DNA from: Macrostomum hystrix
Taxonomy: Eukaryota > Platyhelminthes > Macrostomidae
NCBI GenBank assembly: GCA_950097015.1
Contig: CATNEN010000001.1
Coordinates: 5,999,001-6,063,000 of the forward strand
Direction of reading: 5' to 3'
DNA length: 64,000 nucleotides
Below, one piece after another: positions 34,023 to 45,643 of the stretch; the stretch's first letter is position 1, and every line of letters begins with the position of its first letter. The position numbers were made by a program, and so were the translations under genes. Below the pieces are notes generated by a model. That model was not told the origin of the DNA. It did no database searches and was given only the letters and a program-made list of their open reading frames with translations.

Positions 34023-35440
34023 ATATTTGGACAGAACAGCCATCCTGTTAGACAGAACAGCCACTCTGTTAGACAGAACAGCCATCCTGTTAGACAGAAC
34101 AGCCATCCTGTTAGACAGAACAGCCATCGTGTTAGACAGAACAGCCATCCTGTTAGACAGAACAGCCATCCTGTTAGACAGAACAGCCACTCTGTTAGAC
34201 AGAACAGCCACTCTGTTAGACAGAACAGCCATCCTGTTAGACAGAACAGCCACTCTGTTAGACAGAACAGCCATCCTGTTAGACAGAACAGCCATCCTGT
34301 TAGACAGAACAGCCATCCTGTTAGACAGAACAGCCACTCTGTTAGACAGAACAGCATTCTGTTAGACAGAACAGCCACTCTGTTAGACAGAACAGCCATC
34401 CTGTTAGACAGAAAAGCCACTCTTTTAGACAGAACTGCCATCCTGTTAGACAGAACAGCCACTCTGTTAGACAGAACAGCCACTCTGTTAGACAGAACAG
34501 CCACTCTGTTAGACAGAACAGCCACTCTGTTAGACAGAACAGCCATCCTGTTAGACAGAACAGCCATCCTGTTAGACAGAACAGCCACTCTGTTAGACAG
34601 AACAGCCACTCTGTTAGACAGAACAGCCACTCTGTTAGACAGAACAGCCACTCTGTTAGACAGAACAGCCATCCTGTTAGACAGAACAGCCATCCTGTTA
34701 GACAGAACAGCCATCCTGTTAGACAGAACAGCCACTCTGTTAGACAGAACAGCCATCCTGTTAGACAGAAAAGCCACTCTGTTAGACAGAACAGCCACTC
34801 TGTTAGACAGAACAGCATTCTGTTAGACAGAACAGCCATACTGTTAGACAGAACAGCATTCTGTTAGACAGAACAGCCACTCTGTTAGACAGAACAGCCA
34901 TCCTGTTAGACAGAAAAGCCACTCTGTTAGACAGAACAGCCACTCTGTTAGACAGAACAGCATTCTGTTAGACAGAACAGCCATACTGTTAGACAGAACA
35001 GCATTCTGTTAGACAGAACAGCCACTCTGTTAGACAGAACAGCCATCCTGTTAGACAGAATAGCCACTCTGTTAGACAGAACAGCCATCCTGTTAGACAG
35101 AACAGCCACTCTGTTAGACAGAACAGCATTCTGTTAGACAGAACAGCCATACTGTTAGACAGAACAGCATTCTGTTAGACAGAACAGCCACTCTGTTAGA
35201 CAGAACAGCCATCCTGTTAGACAGAAAAGCCACTCTGTTAGACAGAACAGCCACTCTGTTAGACAGAACAGCATTCTGTTAGACAGAACAGCCATACTGT
35301 TAGACAGAACAGCATTCTGTTAGACAGAACAGCCACTCTGTTAGACAGAACAGCCATCCTGTTAGACAGAATAGCCACTCTGTTAGACAGAACAGCCATC
35401 CTGTTAGACAGAATAGCCACTCTGTTAGACAGAACAGCAC
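34023..35440. repeat. 20/21-bp minisatellite AGACAGAACAGCCATCCTGT(T), starting just after the receptor stop codon
   Basis: About 67 units of 20-21 bp with CCATCC, CCACTC, CATTC and CCATAC subtypes. A compound block (AAAAGCCACTC, CCACTC, CATTC, CCATAC, CATTC, CCACTC, CCATCC) recurs near 34768, 34914 and 35226, showing higher-order amplification. Because the array starts about ten bases after the TGA at 34016-34018, it is likely part of the 3' UTR unless a further 3' exon exists. Long frames on both strands are by-products of the stop-free 21-bp unit. Confidence 0.95.
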
Positions 35441-36569
35441 ATGAAAATGACATCATGTAAACTTTTACATATAATCGACAGATGAAATACACATATATAA
35501 ACTTACCAAAATTTTTTAAAGCCATAGGCAAAAAAATAAAAAAAGACATGGTGTTTGACGCTAAAAAACACAAAAGAACCGTTAAAATCCAATTAATTTT
35601 TTTTAAAATAAATTGTCTTGAATAATGATGTACTTTTTTAGTAAGTTTATTTATATACATCAAGTATAGATAAGGGTAAACAACAAAAACTCTAACTATA
35701 AATATACTTGAATATTTCAGCCGTACAAGCAAGAGAGATGATAAAAGTACAGACAAAAAAGATAAACTGCCTTGCAGCTGTTAGATGAAGTGATTCATTG
35801 ACAGAAAATAATGTATAAACATGTCAATGAATGTAAAAACACTGTCAAAAACAACAATATCTAATTTAAAGTGGTTAAACCAATCTATTAGTAAACTGTA
35901 CAGTTACATATATATACGATTAAAAAACGAAATAGTTAAGACAGTTCAATAAACCAGCTACTGCTTTGCTAGATGTTAGTAGCAATATAAGAGTTTTTCG
36001 TTATTTTGCTCCAACTCAAACAAAAACGTAATTTTAAACTTCTTTACCGCTAAACACCTTTAAAAAAATAAATATTCGTGAGACTGCAAGTACAACAACA
36101 AACAAAACAACAGCAAATATAAGCTGAAGTACAACAGGTTATAAGCCACACCTAGTACGAGCTAGATAAACATAAGCAGCATAATAATATCATGACGCGA
36201 GACAGGAAAGGAAAGACGAGGAAAAGAGAAGACAAAAAAAGCAGATTTCCCGGTAAGAGAGAGATATGGAAGAAGTAAAGCGTGAAGTGAAAAAAATGCC
36301 AAGTACAATTATTATCAAGAACATGACAACACAAAACTGACTAACTTGGAGCATGTTATCGAAGAAGAAATTTGAAAATAAAATCCTTTTAAAAATGTTC
36401 ACGGAACGAATCTAGTGTAGCAGCGTATTTTGTTAATTCTAAGGGACTAAAAAAATTAGCAATTTAGTAGCTCAAGAAAATCGGCGACTTTTGGAATTTT
36501 TTCGACTCGAGAAGGTCAAAGAAATAGGAAAATTAAAGGTGTTAAAATAGGCGACTAAATAAGCTGCAA
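35441..36569. other. AT-rich intergenic DNA
   Basis: No gene recognised. Small minus-strand frames are Phe/Leu/Ser-rich products of base composition. Several A-rich AATAAA-like strings occur and cannot be assigned. Confidence 0.45.
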
Positions 36570-36890
36570 ATTTCACAAAAATCTGTGACTTTAGGATAAT
36601 CTACGACTTCAGGATTATCGGTGACTTTAGGATAATCTACGACTTCAGGATTATCGGTGACTTAAGGATAATCTACGACTTGATTATCGGTGACTTTAGG
36701 ATAATCTACGACTTCAGGATTTTCGGTGACTTTAGGATAATCTACGACTTGATTATCGGTGACTTTAGGATAATCTACGACTTCAGGATTTTCGGTGACT
36801 TTAGGATAATCTACGACTTCAGGATTATCTGTGACTTTAGGATAATCTACGACTTCAGGATTATCGGTGACTTAGGATAAACGGCTACTT
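36570..36890. repeat. About 36/27-bp minisatellite (GGTGACTTTAGGATAATCTA...)
   Basis: Nine or so units of GGTGACTTTAGGATAATCTA followed by CGACTTCAGGATTATC, with shortened variants CGACTTGATTATC. Located between the receptor gene and RAB4. Confidence 0.9.
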
Positions 36891-37099
36891 TAGGATTTTC
36901 GGCGACAATCGAAAGTCGCTGATTTCAGTGTCAGTATTATGTTAGGTTAATTGTGAACTTACGAAAATTGACGATTGTTTAAATTAGAGACTTGAATAAT
37001 CTGGCGACAGAAGTAACATTACAAATACAAAGTTGTACAGTGTTTCTGCAACCATGTCCGACAATAGGCCAACGAAATGAAATTGATGAATTAACGAAA

Positions 37100-38161
37100 T
37101 CAACACTGGCAATTATCCAGAGGTCCGCTGCCGCCGCCGCTGCCACCGCCACCGCCCAGGTTTCTAGACGAGCGAGGAGCCGTGAACTGTACCCCGGAGC
37201 CCAACCGTTCGGGATCTACCTCGCCAGATTCAATCTTGGACAGGATAGACCTGGCGCAGTGGCCAAAGGCGTCTTCAACATTTTCGCCAGTTTTTGCCGA
37301 AGTCTCCATGAACAGCAGGCAGTTCTGCTGGGCGAACTGGGACGCCTCCAAGAGGGTCACCTCCCGCTCAGCGTCCAGATCCCGCTTGTTGCCAATCATC
37401 ACGATGGCAATGTTCGGGCTAGCCAAGCTGCGAGCATCGCTAAGCCAGTTGCTGAGGGCATTGTAGGAGTCGCGCGAGGTCACATCGTAGACTAGGAGGG
37501 CTCCGGCGGCGCCGCGGTAATAGGACCGCGTCACGGACTTGAAACGCTCCTGGCCTGCCGTGTCCCAGATCTGGGTGGGCAGGGGTGACGATTATCGTGG
37601 ATTACTCTCTACCTATCCGAGTCTACTCTCTCTACCCATCCTAGTCTACTCTCTCTACCCATCTTAGTCTACTCTCTCTACCCATCCTAGTCTATTCTCT
37701 CTACCCATCCTAGTATACTCTCTCTACCCATCCTAGTCTACTCTCTCTACCTATCCTAGTCTACTCTCTCTACCCATCCTAGTCTACTCTCTCTACCCAT
37801 CCTAGTCTCTCTTACCTTCCTAATCTACCTACCCTGTCTACCCTGTCTACCTCATTTAGTCTAACCTGTCTACCCCCTTTAGTCTATCCCATCTTACTCC
37901 CCTAGGTCCCATTCATATCACAGGTCGGGTAAAACTAAATCAAAGCGCAAAGCTGAAGCACAGAACACCCACCTGGAGCTTCACAGTGCGACCATTCACG
38001 GTGATAATTTTGCTGCCAAATTCGACGCCAATTGTGTGAGTAGAATCGGCTTTGAATTTGCGCTCGAGAAACTGGTGCAACAGGCAGGACTTGCCTGTGC
38101 CCGCAGAGCCGATAATTAGAAATTTGAACAGGTACTCGTAGGGATCAGCTGATGATGCCAT
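37100..38161 (-). CDS. RAB4: Rab4 GTPase
   Basis: Two minus-strand exons: 38161-37973 (63 codons) and 37570-37100, phase 0, giving 219 residues. P-loop GSAGTGKS (18-25), HTIGVEFG switch [10 protein letters not shown] (65-73) switch II, GNKRD (123-127), ETSAK (152-156), and a C-terminal CQC (217-219) for double geranylgeranylation. [24 protein letters not shown] and [17 protein letters not shown] are diagnostic of Rab4. Known role: recycling from early endosomes to the plasma membrane. The start is placed at the second ATG-like position because the reading frame begins right after a splice-like TTCCAG at about 38166, suggesting a 5' UTR intron or trans-splice acceptor. A Gly-rich insert ([11 protein letters not shown], 202-212) in the hypervariable tail is unusual. 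The intron carries a 23-bp minisatellite. Confidence 0.95.
37595..37815. repeat. 23-bp minisatellite TCTACTCTCTCTACCCATCC
   Basis: About nine units of 23 bp (TCTACTCTCTCTACCCATCC plus TAG) inside the RAB4 intron, followed by decayed CTACCC-rich sequence to about 37880. The pyrimidine-rich strand is the plus strand, so the transcript carries the purine-rich version. Confidence 0.92.
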
Positions 38162-38834
38162 TGGATCTGGAATTTGCTTCAATAAGAATTTTTTAACAGA
38201 AAGAATGGAGGGTCTTGGGTTCGAATCCGGAAGGTCCGATTATAGAAACACAAAGTCAAAACAAAAGATCCTAAATAAAGATACGATTTCTGTAACTATC
38301 TGTCTCTCCAAATGTATTATTAGGGGTCGAGTCATTGCTGTTATGCCTTATTAACTAGTTAATAATACTACTTACGACTGGAAGTAGTAATATACATAAG
38401 AAGGTCAAACAAATGAAAACGGTCGTAACAAAGTTTTGAAAAAAACGGTGCATAAAAGCAGACTTATTTATTATTTAATGCTTTTGGCTAATTAACTGAG
38501 CCGGCAAGGTGTAAAGGTTAGAATAAAATTTACGAACAATTTACTTTAAAGTGAATTTCGGCTAAAGAAAATGCTGAGCCTTAAAAGTAACAAGTCATCC
38601 AATGTGACTTGCACACATATTTTAAACTCGCGACGAAATTAAAATAAAACTATTAGAAACACTTTTTTAGTAATAAATGCCAAGTACTCGTATTTTTAGC
38701 GGTTATTAGAAATGATTAATACTTTTCGATACATTTATCGTTTGCACAATGACATGCAAAAAGTTTAAACACAAACAATGACGCACTGGATTTTTTCTAT
38801 ACATATCGCTTGAGGTGAAGCAAAGCAATGAGTT
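38162..38834. other. Intergenic DNA upstream of RAB4, with a tRNA-T-arm-like motif
   Basis: No ORF. At about 38213-38235 the sequence CTTGGGTTCGAATCCGG resembles a box B/T-arm, but no box A is visible, so it may be a SINE remnant. A minus-strand AATAAA (plus TTTATT at about 38465) could serve POLE4. Confidence 0.35.
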
Positions 38835-39437
38835 TTAAAAAGTACCATCGAGAAATGCAAACACAGAATGCCAATTAATGGCCAGCTCGACATCCTTCTT
38901 AGTGACCGTTTTTCTTTTTCCCTTAACGGCAAAATCGTGAGCAGCCTTGCCCAGCTGTTGAATAAACAACTCCGTAGCCTTGGAAACGGCAAGCACTGCC
39001 TCCTTGTTGATTAGACGCGTATCCGTATCAGCCTTCATAATCAGCTTCATCTTGCTAATTGGGAGGCTGGACAATTTAACTTCGTTCTCTTTTTCCGCTT
39101 CGTCTATTCGCTCACGATTTTGCTTATGATCTTGGTCATGATCTGGCTCATGATCTGGCTCATGATCTGGCTCATGATCTGATTCTCGATCTTGGTCATG
39201 ATCTGGCTTATGATCTGCTTCTCGATCTTGGTCATGATCTGGCTCATGATCTGATTCTCGATCTTGGTCATGATCTGGCTCATGATCTGATTCTCGATCT
39301 TGGTCATAATCTTGGTCAATGGTTTCTTTAATAGTCATCTGTGAGTCAACAATTTGAGCATCAGGTAGCATAGTCTCTTCTTTGGCAGCGGACTCGGTCA
39401 CGGGCTCAGCATCAAGGTCCACGTCTTGGTCGGTCAT
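38835..39437 (-). CDS. POLE4: DNA polymerase epsilon subunit 4-like histone-fold protein (POLE4/CHRAC family)
   Basis: A 200-residue frame in one exon; the ATG at 39437 follows a splice-like TTTTTCCAG, suggesting a 5' UTR intron or trans-splice site. Residues 1-45 are acidic. About 44-104 is an in-frame tandem repeat of DHDQDRESDHEP-type units. The C-terminal histone fold (121-200) reads SSLPISKMKLIMKAD, INKEAVLAVSKATELFIQQL, GKRKTVTKKDVELAI and ends SVFAFLDGTF. The ending and GKRKT match POLE4/Dpb3 better than CHRAC1. Known role: pairs with POLE3 as a histone-fold dimer in the polymerase epsilon holoenzyme and binds H3-H4; related dimers occur in chromatin remodellers. The acidic His/Asp repeat is not part of the usual family (POLE4 is about 117 residues). 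Nuclear location expected. Confidence 0.85.
   Translation of the reverse strand: MTDQDVDLDAEPVTESAAKEETMLPDAQIVDSQMTIKETIDQDYDQDRESDHEPDHDQDRESDHEPDHDQDREADHKPDHDQDRESDHEPDHEPDHEPDHDQDHKQNRERIDEAEKENEVKLSSLPISKMKLIMKADTDTRLINKEAVLAVSKATELFIQQLGKAAHDFAVKGKRKTVTKKDVELAINWHSVFAFLDGTF
39112..39320. repeat. Coding minisatellite (36-bp and 12-bp units) within POLE4
   Basis: Units such as TCATGATCTGGC and GATTCTCGATCTTGG repeat in multiples of three within the POLE4 exon, encoding acidic DHEP and DHDQDRES blocks on the minus strand. Reading frame is preserved throughout. Confidence 0.93.
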
Positions 39438-39519
39438 TTTTAGCTGGAAAAATCGACAAGTACATTTTGTGTACATTGATTAGGAATAGATAAAGTTTGG
39501 TGAGAAGCCAATGTGCATT

Positions 39520-42025
39520 GATTAGGAGTGGATGGGTTTAGTGTGGAGTCGAGTGTTCATTGATTAGGAGTGGATGGGGTTGGTGTGGAGTCGAGTGTAC
39601 ATTGATTAGGAGTGGACGGAGTTGGTGTGAAGCCGAGTGTACATTGATCAAGAGTGGATGGGGTTGGTGTGGAGTCGAGTGTTCATTGATCAAGAGTGGA
39701 TGAGGGTTGGTGTGGAGTCGAGTGTACATTGATCAAGAGTGGATGGGGTTGGTGTGGAGTCGAGTGTTCATTGATCAAGAGTGGACGGGGTTGGTGTGGA
39801 GTCGAGTGTACATTGATCAAGAGTGGATGGGGTTGGTGTGGAGTCGAGTGTACATTGATCAAGAGTGGATGGGGTTGGTGTGGAGTCGAGTGTACATTGA
39901 TCAAGAGTGGACGGAGTTGGTGTGGAGTCGAGTGTACATTGATCAAGAGTGGATGGGGTTGGTGTGGAGCCGAGTGTACATTGATCAAGAGTGGATGGGG
40001 TTGGTGTGGAGTCGAGTGTTCATTGATCAAGAGTGGATGGGGTTGGTGTGGAGTCGAGTGTACATTGATCAAGAGTGGATGGGGTTGGTGTGGAGTCGAG
40101 TGTACATTGATCAAGAGTGGATGGGGTTGGTGTGGAGCCGAGTGTACATTGATCAAGAGTGGACGGAGTTGGTGTGGAGTCGAGTGTACATTGATTAGGA
40201 GTGGATGGGGTTGGTGTGGAGTCGAGTGTACATTGATTAGGAGTGGATGAGGGTTGGTGTGGAGCCGAGTGTACATTGATTAGGAGTGGATGAGGGTTGG
40301 TGTGGAGCCGAGTGTACATTGATTAGGAGTGGATGAGGGTTGGTGTGGAGCCGAGTGTACATTGATTAGGAGTGGATGAGGGTTGGTGTGGAGCCGAGTG
40401 TACATTAATTAGGAGTGGATGAGGGTTGGTGTGGAGCCGAGTGTACATTGATTAGGAGTGGATGGGGTTGGTGTGGAGTCGAGTGTACATTGATTAGGAG
40501 TGGATGAGGGTTTGTGTGGAGCCGAGTGTACATTGATTAGGAGTGGATGAGGGTTGGTGTGGAGCCGAGTGTACATTGATTAGGAGTGGATGAGGGTTGG
40601 TGTGGAGCCGAGTGTACATTGATTAGGAGTGGATGAGGGTTGGTGTGGAGCCGAGTGTACATTGATTAGGAGTGGATGGGGTTGGTGTGGAGTCGAGTGT
40701 ACATTGATTAGGAGTGGATGAGGGTTGGTGTGGAGCCGAGTGTACATTGATTAGGAGGAGGGTTGGTGTGGAGTCGAGTGTACATTGATTAGGAGGAGGG
40801 TTGGTGTGGAGCCGAGTGTACATTGATTAGGAGTGGATGAGGGTTGGTGTGGAGCCGAGTGTACATTGATTAGGAGTGGATGAGTGTTGGTGTGGAGTCG
40901 AGTGTACATTGATCAAGAGTGGATGGGGGTTGGTGTGGAGCCGAGTGTACATTGATTAGGAGTGGATGAGGGTTGGTGTGGAGCCGAGTGTACATTGATT
41001 AGGAGTGGATGAGGGTTGGTGTGGAGTCGAGTGTACATTGATTAGGAGTGGATGAGGGTTGGTGTGGAGCCGAGTGTACATTGATTAGGAGTGGATGAGG
41101 GTTGGTGTGGAGCCGAGTGTACATTAATTAGGAGTGGATGAGGGTTGGTGTGGAGCCGAGTGTACATTGATTAGGAGTGGATGGGGTTGGTGTGGAGTCG
41201 AGTGTACATTGATTAGGAGAGGATGAGGGTTGGTGTGGAGCCGAGTGTACATTGATTAGGAGTGGATGAGGGTTGGTGTGGAGCCGAGTGTACATTGATT
41301 AGGAGTGGATGAGGGTTGGTGTGGAGCCGAGTGTACATTGATTAGGAGTGGATGAGGGTTGGTGTGGAGCCGAGTGTACATTGATTAGGAGTGGATGGGG
41401 TTGGTGTGGAGTCGAGTGTACATTGATTAGGAGTGGATGAGGGTTGGTGTGGAGCCGAGTGTACATTGATTAGGAGGAGGGTTGGTGTGGAGTCGAGTGT
41501 ACATTGATTAGGAGGAGGGTTGGTGTGGAGCCGAGTGTACATTGATTAGGAGTGGATGAGGGTTGGTGTGGAGCCGAGTGTACATTGATTAGGAGTGGAT
41601 GAGTGTTGGTGTGGAGTCGAGTGTACATTGATCAAGAGTGGATGGGGGTTGGTGTGGAGCCGAGTGTACATTGATTAGGAGTGGATGAGGGTTGGTGTGG
41701 AGCCGAGTGTACATTGATTAGGAGTGGATGAGGGTTGGTGTGGAGTCGAGTGTACATTGATTAGGAGTGGATGAGGGTTGGTGTGGAGCCGAGTGTACAT
41801 TGATTAGGAGTGGATGAGGGTTGGTGTGGAGCCGAGTGTACATTGATTAGGAGTGGATGAGGGTTGGTGTGGAGCCGAGTGTACATTGATTAGGAGGAGG
41901 GTTGGTGTGGAGTCGAGTGTACATTGATTAGGAGGAGGGTTGGTGTGGAGTCGAGTGTACATTGATTAGGAGGAGGGTTGGTGTGGAGTCGAGTGTACAT
42001 TGATTAGGAGTGGATGGGGTATGGT
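39520..42025. repeat. 42/43-bp minisatellite with 719-bp higher-order repeat
   Basis: About 58 units, consensus GGTTGGTGTGGAGTCGAGTG then TACATTGATTAGGAGTGGAT (42 bp, 43 in GATGAGGG variants, about 36 where GTGGAT is lost). The left part (39640-40190) uses GATCAAGAG units, the rest GATTAGGAG. Rare variants (TACATTAATT at 40401 and 41120; GGATGGGG units at 40442 and 41161) recur at 719 bp, showing a recent large duplication. It lies upstream of POLE4. Long frames on both strands in the 42-bp part are fortuitous. Confidence 0.97.
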
Positions 42026-42950
42026 TTGGAGTGGAGTATTTTTTTTAGTTAGGGTGGGTGGGTTAGTAATTTAGTCAAATTATTTAAATAGAAAAACCCA
42101 GACAAAAAGTAATAATTTGTAAACTAGCCACTTGTAAATTCGTATACTTTTTGCCAAAAAACACAAAAGCAAAACAATATTTGCAAAACTGTTAAATGCA
42201 TGAACGTAAAGAAAACATGCATTAAATAAAAAAATATTACTAAAGTAAAAAGTCGCAATAGAAAATTGAAAAAATCTAGATTAAATTCCAAATGCAAAAC
42301 AGACTACTTGCCTAACGACCTAAGTGTATTAGATGTGAGTTTTATCATTAAAATGGATAAGAAAAAGCTAAAATAAGCAGTAGCGCGTTACATCGAGGAA
42401 AACTTCGAACTAAGAAACATGCTCAAACCATTGAAATTCTGTTTTAGGATATTTTTGCTGCTAGTTTAGAAGACAATACTAGCCCTACTAACTAGTTAAT
42501 TAAGCTAATTAATTAATGCGACAAATATAAATAGGAACTAAGCAAAGCAACGCACAGCGAGACAGGCGTTATACACGCATGAACGGATTCAGAGGCCGGT
42601 ACAGAATCAATAGCCGACGAAGCTGAAACTATGAGCAAAAGATCAAAGGCGGAAGCAAATAGAGAAAGTAGTGAGGATGTGGGAAGGCAGGCAGAAGAGA
42701 AGAGCATACATTTTTAACTAAAAATACATGGCATATAAAAAGTAAGCTGCTGAAATGGACTGCTCGGGAATAAAGTTAATTACGACTAATTAAGTAACTA
42801 TAACGAAGGACTCAAGGTTTCTATGTAAAGAAACTCATAGAAGAACTTTATACTAATAATATCGAATGAAGTACCCACAAGTTAGATAGGACTCTACCTC
42901 ATTATTCTTGACTTTGATGCAGAAAAAATAACAAGAACTTCAGAACGTGT
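42026..42950. other. AT-rich intergenic DNA
   Basis: No gene or array. Short minus-strand frame 42513-42707 has no recognisable features. Confidence 0.45.
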
Positions 42951-43385
42951 CTATTTTAGTTTGGATGGGATTGGTCGGGAGCGAGTGTACATTGGGGAAG
43001 GAATCCGATTGGTTGGAAGCGAGTGTACATTGGAAATGAATCCGATTGGTTGGAAGCGAGTGTACTTTAGGAATGAATCCGATTGGTTAGGAGTGAGTGT
43101 ACATTAGACAGAGACTTGATTGGTCAAGACCGAGTGAGCCGGAAGCGAGCGAGTGTACATTGGGTGATAATGTAGTTCATTAGATGCGAATGTAAATTCC
43201 TGCTTCAAATGGATTGGTCTGAATTGATTGTACATAGGATGTGATTGATCGGGAGCGAGTGTACGTTACTGCTTGAATTTGATTGGTCGAGATCTAGTGG
43301 ACATTTCGGTTTTGGTTTCATTGTTTAGGATGGATTTTAAATACGAATGTGATTGGTCAAGAGCCAGTTCAGATAGGGTAAGAAT
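42951..43385. repeat. Degenerate array of ATTGGTTGGAAGCGAGTGTACATT units
   Basis: Roughly nine diverged units of 35-50 bp, each carrying GATTGGT followed by GAGTGTACATT, with random-looking spacers. Located downstream of calcineurin B. The GTGTACATT core is shared with the 39.5-42.0 kb array. Confidence 0.75.
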
Positions 43386-43939
43386 CTAATTTGTCTATTA
43401 TGTACTTTTCAAACGGCCCAGTGTTTTTAAATAAACAATAATTTCAGTTTTTTGTCTTAGATGTATGAAAATATTATTGAAGTAAGAAGGATTGTATTTA
43501 TTTTACGGACTGAATTGCGATCTGAACTTGAAGTTACCCAACTGAATGAAGAACTAAGGTCAAAGAAACAAAAACACACACACACAAACACAGGAAATAG
43601 CTTAATGCTTGCGTAAATATATATTTTTAATTGCTTTTAAAACGAACAGAAAGCGTTTTAAATACTTAATATTGAATTAACGACTTATTTCATAAAAAGC
43701 TAACTAAACTGATAATGTTACAAAGTTAAGATTAACTGGTTGCACAAACATTTTTAATACCAGAATTTATAGGTGCAACAATTAGGCCTGACTAAAAGCC
43801 TATGAAAATGACAACATGGCTAAGTAAAAAATTCAAGTTAAAATCACAATAAAAATGCTTAACTACAGACTAGTCACAAATACTAAAATTTCGTTAAAAT
43901 TTGTTATATAGTTAGTATTTTATAATGCCGCCAAGGCAG
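43386..43939. other. 3' flank of calcineurin B
   Basis: AT-rich, no ORF. A minus-strand AATAAA (plus TTTATT near 43497) is about 440 bp past the stop and is a possible poly(A) signal. Confidence 0.4.
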
Positions 43940-45611
43940 TCAGACATCGATTGTCATCTTCTTGTGCACATCCAATGAGCCAACTATGTCGCAGAATTCC
44001 GCGTATGATATTTTACCGTCGCCATCTTTGTCGGCGAAGATGATGGTCTTGTCAACAATCTGCTGCAGCTGGGTGTCCTTCAGGTTGCTGCCAACCATCA
44101 TCTTCAGCACCTGAGGGATTTGGTGGCAAAGTTAAAGCATTGAGACATGAAAAATCTAGCTTCATTTTGCATTTTAATACAGTTAAGTTAATAGACTACG
44201 TTTAGAAAGTCCACAGACAAATTCAATGGTGGATAGACACACTCTATGATCCGTGGACGAATGCTGTGGTCCATGGATGAACTTTATGGTCTCTTAGACA
44301 AGCCATATAGTCCATGGACAAATTTTATTGTCAGTAGAACAACGCATTTGGTCCTTGGATTAATTATATGGTCTATGGACAAACTTAATAGGTTGTGGAC
44401 AGAATCAATGGTACATGGACAAAATACATGGTCCGTGGACAAAATTTATAATTTCTGGACAAACTCTTTAGTCCAAGGAGAAACTCTATGGTCTGTGGAC
44501 AAACTCTAAGGTCTAAGGACAAAATCAATCGTCTATTGACAAAATCTTTCATCCCTAGATACATTCTATTTTCTTCGAAAATATTCCATGCTTCTCGATC
44601 ACATTTTATGATTCTAAGAAACATTATTGTGTTTTTGCGAAAAGCAGATCTAAATTCTTTAGTAACATTTTACTACTGGTCCTTAGACACCTAGAAGTAG
44701 TATCACCTGGTATTATTTACGCACCTGAAACAGCTCCCCATTGCTGATGTAGCCGTCCTTGTCCATATCGTAGATGCGAAATGCGAAGCGCATTTTGGCC
44801 TCTCTGTCGCCTCTAACAGAGAACTGGGACATGCCTGGCGAAATTGTGTTAAAGATTGAGGAAAAAATAATTGGGATAACAATCAGAAATATCCTAGCGA
44901 AAGAAAACTAATTTAAAACTATTGAAGAGAGAAATTGAACAAAAGTGAACATTAAATATCATTTCCTTCATTCTGCACTTTTTGTTAAGTGATTACAGCT
45001 CCGAACCTACGCTCTAAAAATCATCATTAATTACACCTGCCTAAATTTGGTCAGATGTGCAGTTGACCACACAGCCGCATCTAAAAGCTGCGTACCACAG
45101 TTTAGTTCATTGACTGGGTAAACAAACCCACCCTTAAGTACCTCAACTAATACTGGAACCGAGTAGGTAAACTAAAAATCTCGAGTTGTGTCTTGCTAAA
45201 GTACAAAAACTTCAAGTCGTGAGTACGACACTCTAATCACTAGGCTACATACCCTGAGCTTCCATGCTCGATAAAACTGAAAATATGCCGAAAATAATGC
45301 CCAAAAAGTTCACGAATTCCAGGTAGCTAGATGCAAAAAACAAATTTATTCCATATCTCGCTGTCCATGAGATAAAGTGTACTAAGCCTCGCGGGTAGTT
45401 GATATCAAAGAAGGAATGAAAAAACTGATTTCTTCTTAACCATTTGGGTCTTTCCTTTTCCCAATTCCGGCAGTAGGTTAGTAAGTTGGGATCCGTTATA
45501 TAAACACCAAACCTATATGTACGCGCATAGACGTTTACGCACACAGGCAGTTCTAGTATAGCTAATATGTGCATCAAGGGCTTTAAATCTAACGACGTCA
45601 ATGTTAGCCGC

Positions 45612-45643
<32 letters not shown>

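Noticed and set aside
34004-34839. Long minus-strand frames of MAVLSNR / WLFCLT repeats
   Set aside because: Products of a stop-free 21-bp unit; open on both strands and broken wherever a 20-bp unit occurs.
36992-37495. 167-codon plus-strand ORF
   Set aside because: Antisense shadow of RAB4 exon 2, whose minus frame is unmistakable.
38213-38235. tRNA gene or SINE upstream of RAB4
   Set aside because: Only a T-arm-like motif is visible; no box A, acceptor stem or body.
39683-40276. 197-codon minus and 184/163-codon plus frames in the 42-bp array
   Set aside because: Unit length is a multiple of three without stops, so several frames are open at once; no promoter or unique coding sequence attached.
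45245-45601. 118-codon minus-strand frame with hydrophobic segments, possible calcineurin B alternative exon
   Set aside because: It overlaps a SINE end, has no splice support or homology, and the flanking calcineurin B exons join perfectly without it.
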